Below, piece by piece: positions 7,217-14,839 of a stretch of DNA of 30,196 nucleotides. A model generated the notes under the pieces. It did not search any database and was not told where the DNA came from. It saw only the letters and a list, made by a program, of their open reading frames with translations. Numbering within the stretch: the stretch's first letter is position 1; the number at the start of each line of letters is the position of its first letter. The position numbers and the translations under genes are program-made. Origin of the DNA: Cardiobacteriales bacterium (GTDB taxonomy: Bacteria; Pseudomonadota; Gammaproteobacteria; Cardiobacteriales; Wohlfahrtiimonadaceae); NCBI GenBank assembly GCA_030150565.1, contig JASLFR010000082.1, positions 1 to 30,196 of the forward strand. Reading direction: 5' to 3'.

Positions 7217-7756
7217 ATGTCTAGAATAGCAAAACAAGCAGTACCTGTACCTGCAGGTGTTGAAATTCAAATTACAGGGAATAAAGTCTCTGCAAAAGGG
7301 AAGCTTGGCCAAGCTGAGCTGCAATTACATTCTGCGGTTGGTGTGAAACAAGAAGGGGAGGAGCTTTTTATTACTCCTAATCTGGATCAAACTAACGGTA
7401 GCTATGCATTAGCGGGAACGATGCGTTCTCTCTTAAATAACTTAGTTGTCGGTGTCAGCGAGGGTTTTGAAAAGAAACTTGTTCTTAATGGTATTGGGTA
7501 TCGTGCTCAAGCCCAAGGCACCAATGCTGTAAACTTAACTTTAGGATTCTCACATCCTATCGTTCATGAGATGCCTGAAGGGATCACATGTGAAACCCCA
7601 TCACAAACTGAAATTGTTATCAAAGGTGTTGATAAGCAAGCGGTAGGTGAGGTTGCAGCTAAGATTCGTGCGTACAGACCACCCGAGCCTTATAAAGGTA
7701 AAGGTGTTCGCTATGCGGATGAAGTGGTTTCCTTAAAAGAAGTTAAGAAACAGTAG
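7217..7756 (+). CDS. rplF: 50S ribosomal protein L6 (uL6)
   Basis: L6 lies near the sarcin-ricin loop and the factor-binding site. The product is 179 residues. It begins MSRIAKQAVPVPAGVEI, and the C-terminal half carries the family signature PEPYKGKGVRYADE. GGGAGG precedes the start. Confidence 0.98.
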   Translation: MSRIAKQAVPVPAGVEIQITGNKVSAKGKLGQAELQLHSAVGVKQEGEELFITPNLDQTNGSYALAGTMRSLLNNLVVGVSEGFEKKLVLNGIGYRAQAQGTNAVNLTLGFSHPIVHEMPEGITCETPSQTEIVIKGVDKQAVGEVAAKIRAYRPPEPYKGKGVRYADEVVSLKEVKKQ

Positions 7757-7766
7757 GTAAAGAGAG

Positions 7767-8120
7767 ATGAGTAAAAAACAAGCTAGATTAAGAAGAGGCT
7801 TAAGAACTCGTATTAAAATTAAAGAGTTAGGAGTTAATCGTCTAACTATTCATAGAACTCCACGTCACATCTATGCTCAAGTGATTAGCCCATGTGGAAC
7901 TAAAGTATTAGCGTCTAGCTCAACTTTAGTTGCAGATGTGAAGTCGAAAATCACTAATGGTGGAAATGTTGAAGCAGCACAAGCGGTAGGGCATGATATC
8001 GCTGCAAAAGCAAAAGCTGCTGGTGTTACTGAAGTTGCATTTGACCGTTCAGGATTCAAATATCATGGACGCGTTAAAGCGTTAGCTGATGCAGCGCGTG
8101 AGTCTGGTTTAGAGTTTTAA
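7767..8120 (+). CDS. rplR: 50S ribosomal protein L18 (uL18)
   Basis: L18 brings 5S rRNA into the 50S subunit together with L5. The product is 117 residues, the E. coli length. It has the basic start KKQARLRRGLRTRIKIKE, the LTIHRTPRHIYAQVI strand and the FDRSGFKYHGRVKALADAAR signature near the C-terminus. Confidence 0.98.
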   Translation: MSKKQARLRRGLRTRIKIKELGVNRLTIHRTPRHIYAQVISPCGTKVLASSSTLVADVKSKITNGGNVEAAQAVGHDIAAKAKAAGVTEVAFDRSGFKYHGRVKALADAARESGLEF

Positions 8121-8136
8121 GAGAAGGATAGGATAG

Positions 8137-8646
8137 ATGACTACTAATAATAAAAATGTAGCACCTGCTGATGCATTCCAAGAGCGTCTAGTAACCGTTA
8201 ACCGAGTTGCAAAAACAGTAAAAGGTGGTAGACATTTTGCGTTTGCTGCTTTGACAGTTGTGGGTGATGGTAATGGTCGAGTTGGTTTTGGTTATGCAAA
8301 GGCGCAAGAAGTACCTGTAGCAATTAAGAAATCAATCGAGCAAGCAAAGAAAAACATTACTACAGTTGCCCTTAACGGGAAGACGTTACAGTACCCTGTA
8401 ACAGGAATTCATAATGCAGCTCGTGTATTTATGCAGCCAGCTTCAGAAGGTACGGGCGTAATTGCAGGTGGTGCAATGCGTGCAGTATTTGAGGTTGCTG
8501 GAGTTGAGGATGTTTTAGCAAAATGTCAAAACTCACGTAATCCAATTAACGTTGTTCAGGCGACGATTAAGGGATTAGCAAGCATGAAAACAGCTGAAGA
8601 GATTGCTGCTAAGCGTGGAAAAGCTGTCGAAGAGATTAGAGGTTAA
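8137..8646 (+). CDS. rpsE: 30S ribosomal protein S5 (uS5)
   Basis: S5 lies near the decoding centre and mRNA entry and influences accuracy. The 169-residue product has the S5 double-stranded RNA-binding-like domain (RLVTVNRVAKTVKGGRHFAF, VGDGNGRVGFGYAKAQEVP) and the C-terminal domain with GTGVIAGGAMRAVFEVAG. It is followed by rpmD after 5 nt. Confidence 0.98.
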   Translation: MTTNNKNVAPADAFQERLVTVNRVAKTVKGGRHFAFAALTVVGDGNGRVGFGYAKAQEVPVAIKKSIEQAKKNITTVALNGKTLQYPVTGIHNAARVFMQPASEGTGVIAGGAMRAVFEVAGVEDVLAKCQNSRNPINVVQATIKGLASMKTAEEIAAKRGKAVEEIRG

Positions 8647-8651
8647 TAGAG

Positions 8652-8831
8652 ATGTCACAAGAAACAGTAACTGTTAAGCTAGTCAAAAGTACAAATGGTC
8701 GTCTCAAGAGCCATAAAGATTGCGTTCGTGGTCTTGGTTTGAAGAGAATTAACGATGTTGTAACAGTAACAAAGACTGCTGAAAACATGGGTATGATTAA
8801 TAAAGTTTCTTATCTTTTAGAAATCCAATAA
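8652..8831 (+). CDS. rpmD: 50S ribosomal protein L30 (uL30)
   Basis: This short gene encodes 59 residues from ATG 8652 to TAA 8829-8831, the same length as E. coli L30. The product starts MSQETVTVKLVKSTNGRLKS and contains the family pattern GLGLKRINDVV and the GMINKVSYLLEIQ end. Its place between rpsE and rplO is diagnostic. AGAG just before the ATG is a weak ribosome binding site, and coupling to rpsE is likely. Confidence 0.96.
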   Translation: MSQETVTVKLVKSTNGRLKSHKDCVRGLGLKRINDVVTVTKTAENMGMINKVSYLLEIQ

Positions 8832-8866
8832 TCATTCGGTTCATAAATTAGAAGTAGGTTAATAAG

Positions 8867-9298
8867 ATGAAATTAAATACTATTAAACCAGCTCTAGGTA
8901 GTGTTACCGAGAAGAAGAGGGTTGGTCGTGGTGTTGGGTCTGGCTTAGGAAAAACAGCTGGACGTGGGCACAAAGGGCAGCATTCTCGTTCTGGTGGTTA
9001 TCATAAAGTTGGGTTTGAAGGTGGTCAGATGCCCCTTCATAAGCGTTTGCCAAAAGTTGGTTTTAACTCCAAAATTAGTTTAACTACAGCAGAATTGCCA
9101 CTCTCAGCACTCAATAAAATTGAGGGAGAGGTAGTTAATATTCAGGTTCTTAAGGAGCAGAATATTATCTCTTCTAAATATAATAGAGTTAAAGTGATGC
9201 TATCAGGCAGCTTAGATAAAAAGGTTAAGCTTGAAGGAATCATGGTAACAAAAGGTGCAAGAGCTGCAATTGAAAACCTTGGCGGGTCAGTAGAGTAA
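8867..9298 (+). CDS. rplO: 50S ribosomal protein L15 (uL15)
   Basis: L15 is a 50S assembly protein with a long extended N-terminus. The 143-residue product begins MKLNTIKPALGS. It has the glycine-rich GRGVGSGLGKTAGRGHKGQ segment, GFEGGQMPLHKRLPK, and the C-terminal VTKGARAAIENLGG signature. The 35-nt gap from rpmD holds only the ribosome binding site as far as I can see. secY starts 1 nt after the stop. Confidence 0.98.
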   Translation: MKLNTIKPALGSVTEKKRVGRGVGSGLGKTAGRGHKGQHSRSGGYHKVGFEGGQMPLHKRLPKVGFNSKISLTTAELPLSALNKIEGEVVNIQVLKEQNIISSKYNRVKVMLSGSLDKKVKLEGIMVTKGARAAIENLGGSVE

Positions 9299-9299
9299 T

Positions 9300-10730
9300 A
9301 TGAGCAATAGTCAGAGTTTAGGGGTTTTAAGTAAATTTTCCGATCTGAAAAATCGCCTAGTCTTCTTAGTATTGGCATTGATTGTCTACCGTATTGGTAT
9401 ACATATCACTATTCCAGGCATTGATGCATCCTATTTAATGCAATTGATGGAAGCGAGTAAAGGGGAAGAGAATCGCGGTATATCAGCGATGATTAATCTC
9501 TTTTCGGGTGGAGCATTTGAAAGAATGTCCATATTTATGCTTGGAGTGATGCCGTATATTACTGCTTCAATTGTGATGCAGATGTTGACGGTTGTATACC
9601 CCCCTTTAGAGCAGCTTAAGAAAGAGGGGCAGGCTGGACGTAGAAAAATTACCCAATATACCCGTTACCTGACTATTCTATTTGCTGGAGCGCAAGGATT
9701 TTTCTACTCTTTAGCAATCGTAAAAGGTGCTTTTACTGGAGATCAGAATGTAGTTTTGATCTCTTCGGGATTATTTTTAACCATTTCAACTATTACCCTC
9801 TTAACAGGAACAATGTTCTTAATGTGGCTTGGTGAACAGATCACGGAGAAGGGAATTGGTAATGGTATCTCTATGTTGATTTTTGCAAGTATCTTGATGG
9901 GAGTTCCTTCTGGAGCGAGTCATCTATTTGAGATTGCAAGAACAAATGGAAATTATTTTATCCCGATAGTGCTTTTTGCAATAATTTTAGTAACAATCTT
10001 CTGTATTGTATTTGTTGAGCGTGGCCAAAGAAGGATTACCATCAACTATGCTAGAAAGCAGCAGGGGCGTAGAATGTCTGTGGGAACACAGAGCAGTCAT
10101 CTGCCTCTTAAGCTTAATATGGCGGGAGTTATCCCAGCAATTTTTGGATCGGCATTCTTAGCATTTGTTAATACGATTAGTGCGGGAATGCAATCAATAG
10201 AGATTGCTACAGTTGATCTACAAACTTTGAGCTCTTGGGCTAAAATTAAGTACTATGTGGCAAGTTTTTTCCAAGGTGTAGGGGAGGCAGGAGTACGGTA
10301 TTTTGCTCCAGGTAAGCCTGCTTACATCATAATTTTTGCTGCATTGATTATATTTTTCTGCTTCTTCTATACTGCTATCCAGTTTAATTCTAAAGAGACA
10401 GCAGAAAATTTGAAAAGATCAGGAGGCTTTATTCCTGGTATTCGCCCTGGTATTAATACATCACAATATTTAGATAAGGTGTTAACGCGCATCACTTTAT
10501 GGGGAGCGCTCTATATCACGATTATTTGTCTATTGCCTGAAATTTTGAACGGAGTGTTTAACTTAAACTTCTATTTAGGTGGAACATCTATTCTTATTGC
10601 GGTAGTAGTTGTGATGGATTTAGTTACACAGATTCAAGCGCATTTGATGTCACATCAGTATGAGTCTTTGATGAAGCGAGCGAATATAAGTTCAGCATTA
10701 GGGAATAATGGAAGACCTCCGTCAATATAG
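9300..10730 (+). CDS. secY: Protein translocase subunit SecY
   Basis: SecY is the ten-helix pore of the SecYEG translocon in the inner membrane. Signatures include the INLFSGGAFERMSIFMLG plug region, the KKEGQAGRRKITQYTRY loop, GTMFLMWLGEQITEKGIGNG, and the cytosolic VERGQRRITINYARKQQGRR loop. The 476-residue length exceeds E. coli SecY (443). The main cause is about 22 extra residues in the periplasmic loop between TM7 and TM8 (residues about 293-330), with small additions before the plug and at the C-terminus (NGRPPSI). It starts 1 nt after the rplO stop. Confidence 0.98.
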   Translation: MSNSQSLGVLSKFSDLKNRLVFLVLALIVYRIGIHITIPGIDASYLMQLMEASKGEENRGISAMINLFSGGAFERMSIFMLGVMPYITASIVMQMLTVVYPPLEQLKKEGQAGRRKITQYTRYLTILFAGAQGFFYSLAIVKGAFTGDQNVVLISSGLFLTISTITLLTGTMFLMWLGEQITEKGIGNGISMLIFASILMGVPSGASHLFEIARTNGNYFIPIVLFAIILVTIFCIVFVERGQRRITINYARKQQGRRMSVGTQSSHLPLKLNMAGVIPAIFGSAFLAFVNTISAGMQSIEIATVDLQTLSSWAKIKYYVASFFQGVGEAGVRYFAPGKPAYIIIFAALIIFFCFFYTAIQFNSKETAENLKRSGGFIPGIRPGINTSQYLDKVLTRITLWGALYITIICLLPEILNGVFNLNFYLGGTSILIAVVVVMDLVTQIQAHLMSHQYESLMKRANISSALGNNGRPPSI

Positions 10731-10755
10731 TTTTAGATAAATAAAGGTTTATAAA

Positions 10756-10869
10756 ATGAAAGTTAGAGCTTCTGTAAAGAAAATATGCCGCAATTGTAAA
10801 ATTGTACGTCGTGGTGGTGTCGTTAGAGTCATCTGTTCAGATGGCCGTCACAAGCAACGTCAAGGCTAA
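10756..10869 (+). CDS. rpmJ: 50S ribosomal protein L36 (bL36), zinc-binding form
   Basis: This 37-residue protein starts MKVRASVKKICRNCKIVRR. The zinc ligands Cys11, Cys14, Cys27 and His32 are all present, so this is the zinc-containing form. It is the last gene of the spc operon in E. coli and stands in the same place here, 25 nt after secY. A TAA stop ends it, and a 72-nt gap leads to rpsM. Confidence 0.97.
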   Translation: MKVRASVKKICRNCKIVRRGGVVRVICSDGRHKQRQG

Positions 10870-10875
10870 TAAGGT

Positions 10876-10904
10876 TTGAGATAAAAACGGATATGTTGTA
10901 TTAT
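10876..10904 (+). promoter_or_regulatory. Candidate sigma-70 promoter ahead of rpsM
   Basis: TTGAGA (10876-10881) and TATTAT (10899-10904) are spaced by exactly 17 nt. Each hexamer matches the sigma-70 consensus at 5 of 6 positions. Transcription would start near 10911, about 30 nt before the rpsM ATG. It lies between rpmJ and rpsM, the break between the spc and alpha operons in E. coli. Prediction from sequence alone. Confidence 0.5.
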
Positions 10905-10910
10905 TATCCG
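10888..10910 (+). promoter_or_regulatory. Hairpin in the alpha-operon leader
   Basis: CGGATA (10888-10893) and TATCCG (10905-10910) form a perfect 6-bp stem with an 11-nt loop, 31 nt before the rpsM start. No T-run follows. In E. coli, S4 represses the alpha operon by binding a leader structure that overlaps the rpsM ribosome binding site; this hairpin is in the right area. It also overlaps the promoter-like hexamers, so only read-through mRNA from rpmJ would contain the whole stem. Confidence 0.35.
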
Positions 10911-10941
10911 CTTCAATGAATTTAAGGTAAGGTTAAGAAAT

Positions 10942-11298
10942 ATGGCACGTATCGCAGGTATTAATTTACCAGTACATAAACATATCATTGTTTCTTTACA
11001 ATCTATTTATGGGATTGGAAAAACTCGTGCGAAAGCAGTTTGTGAAGAAGCAGGCGTTGAGCCAACGGCAATTACTCGTGATTTGAATGATGATCAGGTA
11101 GATGCGCTTAGAGCAGCAGTTGCTAAGTATGTTGTTGAAGGGGACTTACGACGTGAAGTTTCAATGAGCATCAAGCGTCTTATGGATCTTGGATGTAATC
11201 GAGGAATTCGTCATCGTAGAAGTCTACCTTTAAGAGGACAACGTACTAAGACTAATGCGCGTACACGCAAAGGTCCTAGAAGATTAGTGAAAAATTAA
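10942..11298 (+). CDS. rpsM: 30S ribosomal protein S13 (uS13)
   Basis: S13 sits at the top of the 30S head, touching S19, the bridge to the 50S and P-site tRNA. The 118-residue product matches E. coli in length, with MARIAGINLPVHKH at the start, the helix-hairpin-helix segment IYGIGKTRAKAVC, and the CNRGIRHRRSLPLRGQRTKT signature. First gene of the alpha group. Confidence 0.98.
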   Translation: MARIAGINLPVHKHIIVSLQSIYGIGKTRAKAVCEEAGVEPTAITRDLNDDQVDALRAAVAKYVVEGDLRREVSMSIKRLMDLGCNRGIRHRRSLPLRGQRTKTNARTRKGPRRLVKN

Positions 11299-11314
11299 TA
11301 AGGATTAGTAAATC

Positions 11315-11707
11315 ATGGCAAAACCTTCAGTAAGTAGAGCGCGTAGACGGGTTAGAAGAACCGTTGTTGATGGCATTGCGCACGTACAAGCATCGTTTAA
11401 TAATACTATTGTAACAATCTCTGATAAACAGGGAAATGTTTTATCTTGGGCAACCGCAGGTGGTTCAGGCTTTAGAGGATCAAGAAAATCTACTCCTTTC
11501 GCAGCTCAAGTAGCAGCTGAAAGAGCTGGTGAAGTTGCAAAAGAGTATGGTTTAAAGAATTTGGATGTAACTATTAGTGGCCCTGGTCCTGGTAGAGAAT
11601 CTGCTGTTAGAGCATTAAATGCAATTGGGTTTAAGGTAACAAGTATTGCGGATGTAACACCTATTCCGCACAACGGTTGCCGTCCCCCTAAAAAGCGCAG
11701 AGTATAA
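11315..11707 (+). CDS. rpsK: 30S ribosomal protein S11 (uS11)
   Basis: S11 lies on the 30S platform near the mRNA exit. The 130-residue product shows GIAHVQASFNNTIVTISDKQG, the GGSGFRGSRKSTPFAAQ segment, and ends TPIPHNGCRPPKKRRV as in E. coli, including the asparagine-glycine pair known to isomerise to isoaspartate in E. coli S11. Confidence 0.98.
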   Translation: MAKPSVSRARRRVRRTVVDGIAHVQASFNNTIVTISDKQGNVLSWATAGGSGFRGSRKSTPFAAQVAAERAGEVAKEYGLKNLDVTISGPGPGRESAVRALNAIGFKVTSIADVTPIPHNGCRPPKKRRV

Positions 11708-11731
11708 CTTTATAAAGGAGCAGAGACAGAA

Positions 11732-12352
11732 ATGGCACGATATTTAGGTCCAAAATGTAAATTAGCAAGACGTGAAGGTACAGATTTATACTTAAAATCT
11801 GGTGCACGTCCTTTCGAATCAAAATGTAAGCATGAATCAACGCCAGGACAGCATGGTAGCCGTCCACGTAGAATGTCTGATTACGGTCTGCAGTTACGTG
11901 AAAAGCAGAAAGTAAAAAGAATGTATGGTCTGTTAGAGAAGCAGTTTGCACTCTACTATAAAGAAGCAGATCGTCGTCGTGGTTCAGCGGGTGAGAATTT
12001 ACTTCAGTTATTAGAATCACGTCTTGATAACGTTGTTTATCGCTTAGGATTTGCTGTTACACGAGCAGAAGCGCGTCAATTAGTTTCACATCGTTCAGTT
12101 TTAGTGAATGGTGAGAGCGTTAATATCCCTTCATATCAAGTGAAAGCTGGGGATAAAATCTCGATTCGTGAAAAATCCAGAAAACAAGCTCGTATTCAAT
12201 ATGCAATGGAACTCTCACAATCACAAGGTTTAGTTGATTGGGTTGAGTTAGATGCTAATAAGTTTGAAGGCGAGTATAAACGCGTTCCAGAGCGTGCTGA
12301 TTTACCTGCAGATATCAATGAATCATTAATCGTTGAGTTGTACTCTAAATAA
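11732..12352 (+). CDS. rpsD: 30S ribosomal protein S4 (uS4)
   Basis: S4 starts 30S body assembly and in E. coli is the translational repressor of the alpha operon. The 206-residue product equals the E. coli length. It opens MARYLGPKCKLARREGTDL. The S4 RNA-binding domain includes RLDNVVYRLGFAVTRAEARQLVSH and VLVNGESVNIPSYQVK. AAGGAG precedes the ATG. Confidence 0.98.
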   Translation: MARYLGPKCKLARREGTDLYLKSGARPFESKCKHESTPGQHGSRPRRMSDYGLQLREKQKVKRMYGLLEKQFALYYKEADRRRGSAGENLLQLLESRLDNVVYRLGFAVTRAEARQLVSHRSVLVNGESVNIPSYQVKAGDKISIREKSRKQARIQYAMELSQSQGLVDWVELDANKFEGEYKRVPERADLPADINESLIVELYSK

Positions 12353-12410
12353 TTGATTTTATCTAGAAATACTCGTCATTTGATTCAATTTATCTTAGGT
12401 AAAATATATT

Positions 12411-13412
12411 ATGGCTTTAAAAGAGTTATTGACTCCTAGAATTGTCGATTTAGAAACGGTATCTCACAATACCTCTAAAATCTCTTTAGAACCGTTAGAG
12501 AGAGGTTTCGCTCATACATTAGGAAATGCGTTACGCAGAATCCTACTTTCATCAATGCCAGGTGCAGCGGTGACAGAGTGTGAAATTGAAGGGGTGCAGA
12601 AAGAATACTCAGCGATTCCGGGTGTTCATGAAGATGTAATCGATATTCTTCAAAATCTCAAAGGGCTTGCGATCATTTTGCATGATGCATCAGATGTAAC
12701 AATTACCCTTGAAAAGTCTGGAGCAGGAGTAGTAACTGCTGCTGACTTTACACTTCCGCATAATGTTGAGATTGTTAATCCTGATCACATTATTGCGACT
12801 TTAACCGATACTGGTTCTCTCAATATGAGAGTGAGAGTAGAGGCAGGAAGAGGGTATGTTACAGCTGTTGAGAGAGCAGCGATGAGTGAAGAGGCGACGT
12901 CAGTATTAGGACGTTTTACCCTCGATACTACATTTAGCCCAGTAAATAAAGTTAGCTATCGTGTTGAGACAGCGCGTGTTGAGCAGAGAACTGACTTAGA
13001 TAAGTTAGTTATTGAGCTTGAGACGAATGGTACGCTCGATCCTGAGCAAGCAATTCGTAACGCTGCGACCATACTACATGAGCAATTAGCTGTGTTTGTG
13101 GATCTTAAACCGATGCCTGAAGCTGAGCCTGAGCCAGAAGAGCCAGAGTTTGAGATTGATCCGACGCTTCTACGCCCTGTTGATGATTTAGAGTTAACAG
13201 TACGTTCAGCGAATTGTTTAAAATCAGAGAGTGTTTACTACATTGGAGATTTAATTCAGAAGACGGAAACAGAGCTTCTTAAAACTCCAAACTTAGGTAA
13301 AAAATCACTGGCTGAAATTAAGGATGTGTTAGCTCAATACGGTCTCTCTTTGGGAATGAAGCTAGAGAATTGGCCACCACCCAACTTAGATACGAGTAAG
13401 CCTCCGGCATAA
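12411..13412 (+). CDS. rpoA: DNA-directed RNA polymerase subunit alpha
   Basis: RpoA dimerises to start core RNA polymerase assembly, and its C-terminal domain touches UP elements and activators. The N-terminal domain (about 1-235) has EPLERGFAHTLGNALRRILLSSMPG. The C-terminal domain has LELTVRSANCLK, whose arginine matches DNA-contacting Arg265 of E. coli, and the LLKTPNLGKKSLAEIKDVL helices. The 333-residue length is four more than E. coli; the linker is unusually acidic and proline-rich (EAEPEPEEPEFE). The nearest Shine-Dalgarno-like AGG is 11 nt upstream of the ATG, longer than usual. Confidence 0.98.
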   Translation: MALKELLTPRIVDLETVSHNTSKISLEPLERGFAHTLGNALRRILLSSMPGAAVTECEIEGVQKEYSAIPGVHEDVIDILQNLKGLAIILHDASDVTITLEKSGAGVVTAADFTLPHNVEIVNPDHIIATLTDTGSLNMRVRVEAGRGYVTAVERAAMSEEATSVLGRFTLDTTFSPVNKVSYRVETARVEQRTDLDKLVIELETNGTLDPEQAIRNAATILHEQLAVFVDLKPMPEAEPEPEEPEFEIDPTLLRPVDDLELTVRSANCLKSESVYYIGDLIQKTETELLKTPNLGKKSLAEIKDVLAQYGLSLGMKLENWPPPNLDTSKPPA

Positions 13413-13447
13413 CATTGTTACTTAATTGACAGATAGGAAAATTAGAA

Positions 13448-13831
13448 ATGCGTCACCGTAAATCAGGTCGTGCGTTTAGTCGCACCTCATCGCATAGACA
13501 AGCGATGTTCAAAAATATGTCTGCATCGATGATTGAGCATGAAATCATCAAAACAACCCTTCCAAAAGCGAAAGAGCTAAGAAGAGTTGTTGAGCCATTA
13601 ATCACTTTGGCTAAAAATGATACTGTTGCTAATCGTCGTTTAGCAAAAGCGCGCTTAGGTTCAGATGCTGCTGTTAAAAAGCTTTTTGATGAGCTAGGTC
13701 CACGTTTTAAAGAGCGTCCAGGTGGATATCTCCGAATCCTTAAATGTGGATTTAGAGCAGGAGATAATGCACCGATGGCTTACGTAGAGTTAGTTGATCG
13801 GCCAGCAGTTGCTGAGCAAGCAGATGCTTAA
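13448..13831 (+). CDS. rplQ: 50S ribosomal protein L17 (bL17)
   Basis: L17 is a bacterial-specific 50S protein near the tunnel exit. The 127-residue product equals the E. coli length, beginning MRHRKSGRAFSRTSSHRQAMF and containing LPKAKELRRVVEPLITLAK and RPGGYLRILKCGFRAGDNAPMA. It is the last gene of the cluster; its TAA is followed within 20 nt by a strong terminator. Confidence 0.98.
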   Translation: MRHRKSGRAFSRTSSHRQAMFKNMSASMIEHEIIKTTLPKAKELRRVVEPLITLAKNDTVANRRLAKARLGSDAAVKKLFDELGPRFKERPGGYLRILKCGFRAGDNAPMAYVELVDRPAVAEQADA

Positions 13832-13837
13832 TACAAT
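13809..13837 (+). promoter_or_regulatory. Candidate promoter for ribF inside the end of rplQ
   Basis: TTGCTG (13809-13814) and TACAAT (13832-13837) are spaced by 17 nt; the -10 matches consensus at 5 of 6 and the -35 at 3 of 6. The start would be near 13844, just upstream of the rplQ terminator hairpin. It would supply the ribF-ileS-lspA group, which otherwise has almost no upstream space. Prediction only. Confidence 0.35.
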
Positions 13838-13848
13838 TTAGATTATAG

Positions 13849-13874
13849 AGCCGGTTGATTGACCGGCTTTTTTG
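13849..13874 (+). terminator. Intrinsic terminator of the ribosomal protein cluster
   Basis: AGCCGGT (13849-13855) pairs with ACCGGCT (13862-13868), extendable by one U-G pair, leaving a GATT loop. The 3' arm runs straight into TTTTTT (13868-13873). This is a textbook rho-independent terminator 17 nt after the rplQ stop. It ends only about 16 nt before the ribF start codon. Confidence 0.92.
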
Positions 13875-13889
13875 TTAGTCTATGGAAAA

Positions 13890-14828
13890 ATGAAATTTAA
13901 TTACTATCGTCCCCATCTAAAGATTAAGCAATGTAATCGAGCTATCACTATAGGAGCTTTTGACGGTCTGCATTTAGGCCATCAAAAGCTTTTATTACGT
14001 AATGCGGAAATAGCGCAAGAGAATGATTTTGTAAGAACGCTGATTACCTTTGAACCATCACCAGCTGAGTATTTTCAGCTGCCAAGTCGAGAAAAAGTGA
14101 TGTCTCTGCGTGAAAAACTCTATTTTTTACGTGAGACGGAATTGCTTGATGAAGTTTTTATCCTCCCTTTTAATCAATATTGGGCAAAGTTGACAGCAGA
14201 CCAATTTTTAGAAGAGATATTGGTTGAGCAGTTACAGATGAAGTCAATTGTAGTGGGGGAGGATTTTCGATTTGGATATCGAGCTCAAGGAGACTTTGCT
14301 TACTTGAAGCATCGTGCAGATGAGTTGGGGTATCAGGTGCATGAAGAGCCTTTTTATTACTTAAATAGAGAGCGCGTCTCTTCAACATTGATTCGACAGG
14401 CGCTAAAGATCTCTGATTTTGAGCGAGTTGCTGATTATCTAGGTCGACCTTATGAGATGGGGGGGCGAGTCATTTATGGTAATCAGTTAGCTCGACAATT
14501 GGGTACGCCGACTATCAATATTGCGATTGGCCGAGAGTCGCTCCCTCTACAGGGTGTATTTAATGTAAAAGCGATTGATTGTGCTACAGGAAAAGAATAT
14601 CTTGGAGTAGCTAATGTTGGATTGCGTCCAACAGTTAATAAGACTCAGCCCAGTTTAGAAGTTCACCTTCACGATACGAATGAAAATCTCTATCACCACT
14701 ATTTTAGAGTGATTTTTTTATCAAAAATTCGAGAAGAGCAGAAGTTTTCTGGACTTGAGGCACTCAAAACGCAAATTGCGAAAGATATTGAGAGATCTAA
14801 AGAATATTTTAAACATCATATTAGCTAG
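13890..14828 (+). CDS. ribF: Bifunctional riboflavin kinase / FAD synthetase
   Basis: RibF phosphorylates riboflavin to FMN and adenylates FMN to FAD. The N-terminal FAD synthetase domain has TIGAFDGLHLGH (residues 20-31, with the HxGH nucleotidyltransferase motif) and RVSSTLIR. The C-terminal riboflavin kinase domain has the substrate loop GTPTINI, a variant of the usual PTAN, and EVHLHDTNENLYHHYFRV. I choose ATG 13890 (MKFNYY, 312 residues) over the in-frame TTG at 13872, which lies in the terminator T-run; E. coli RibF also begins at this point (MKLIRG). Only GGA 3 nt before the ATG serves as a weak ribosome binding site. Confidence 0.95.
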   Translation: MKFNYYRPHLKIKQCNRAITIGAFDGLHLGHQKLLLRNAEIAQENDFVRTLITFEPSPAEYFQLPSREKVMSLREKLYFLRETELLDEVFILPFNQYWAKLTADQFLEEILVEQLQMKSIVVGEDFRFGYRAQGDFAYLKHRADELGYQVHEEPFYYLNRERVSSTLIRQALKISDFERVADYLGRPYEMGGRVIYGNQLARQLGTPTINIAIGRESLPLQGVFNVKAIDCATGKEYLGVANVGLRPTVNKTQPSLEVHLHDTNENLYHHYFRVIFLSKIREEQKFSGLEALKTQIAKDIERSKEYFKHHIS

Positions 14829-14839
14829 GAATTTAGAGA

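Noticed and set aside
10888..10910. Terminator after rpmJ
   Set aside because: The stem is only 6 bp with an 11-nt loop and no T-run follows.
13110..13170. Acidic proline repeat in the rpoA linker as a novel insertion
   Set aside because: The linker between the alpha domains is naturally variable, and the protein is only four residues longer than in E. coli.
13872..13889. TTG start for ribF giving six more residues
   Set aside because: It lies in the terminator T-run, has no ribosome binding site, and the family start fits ATG 13890.
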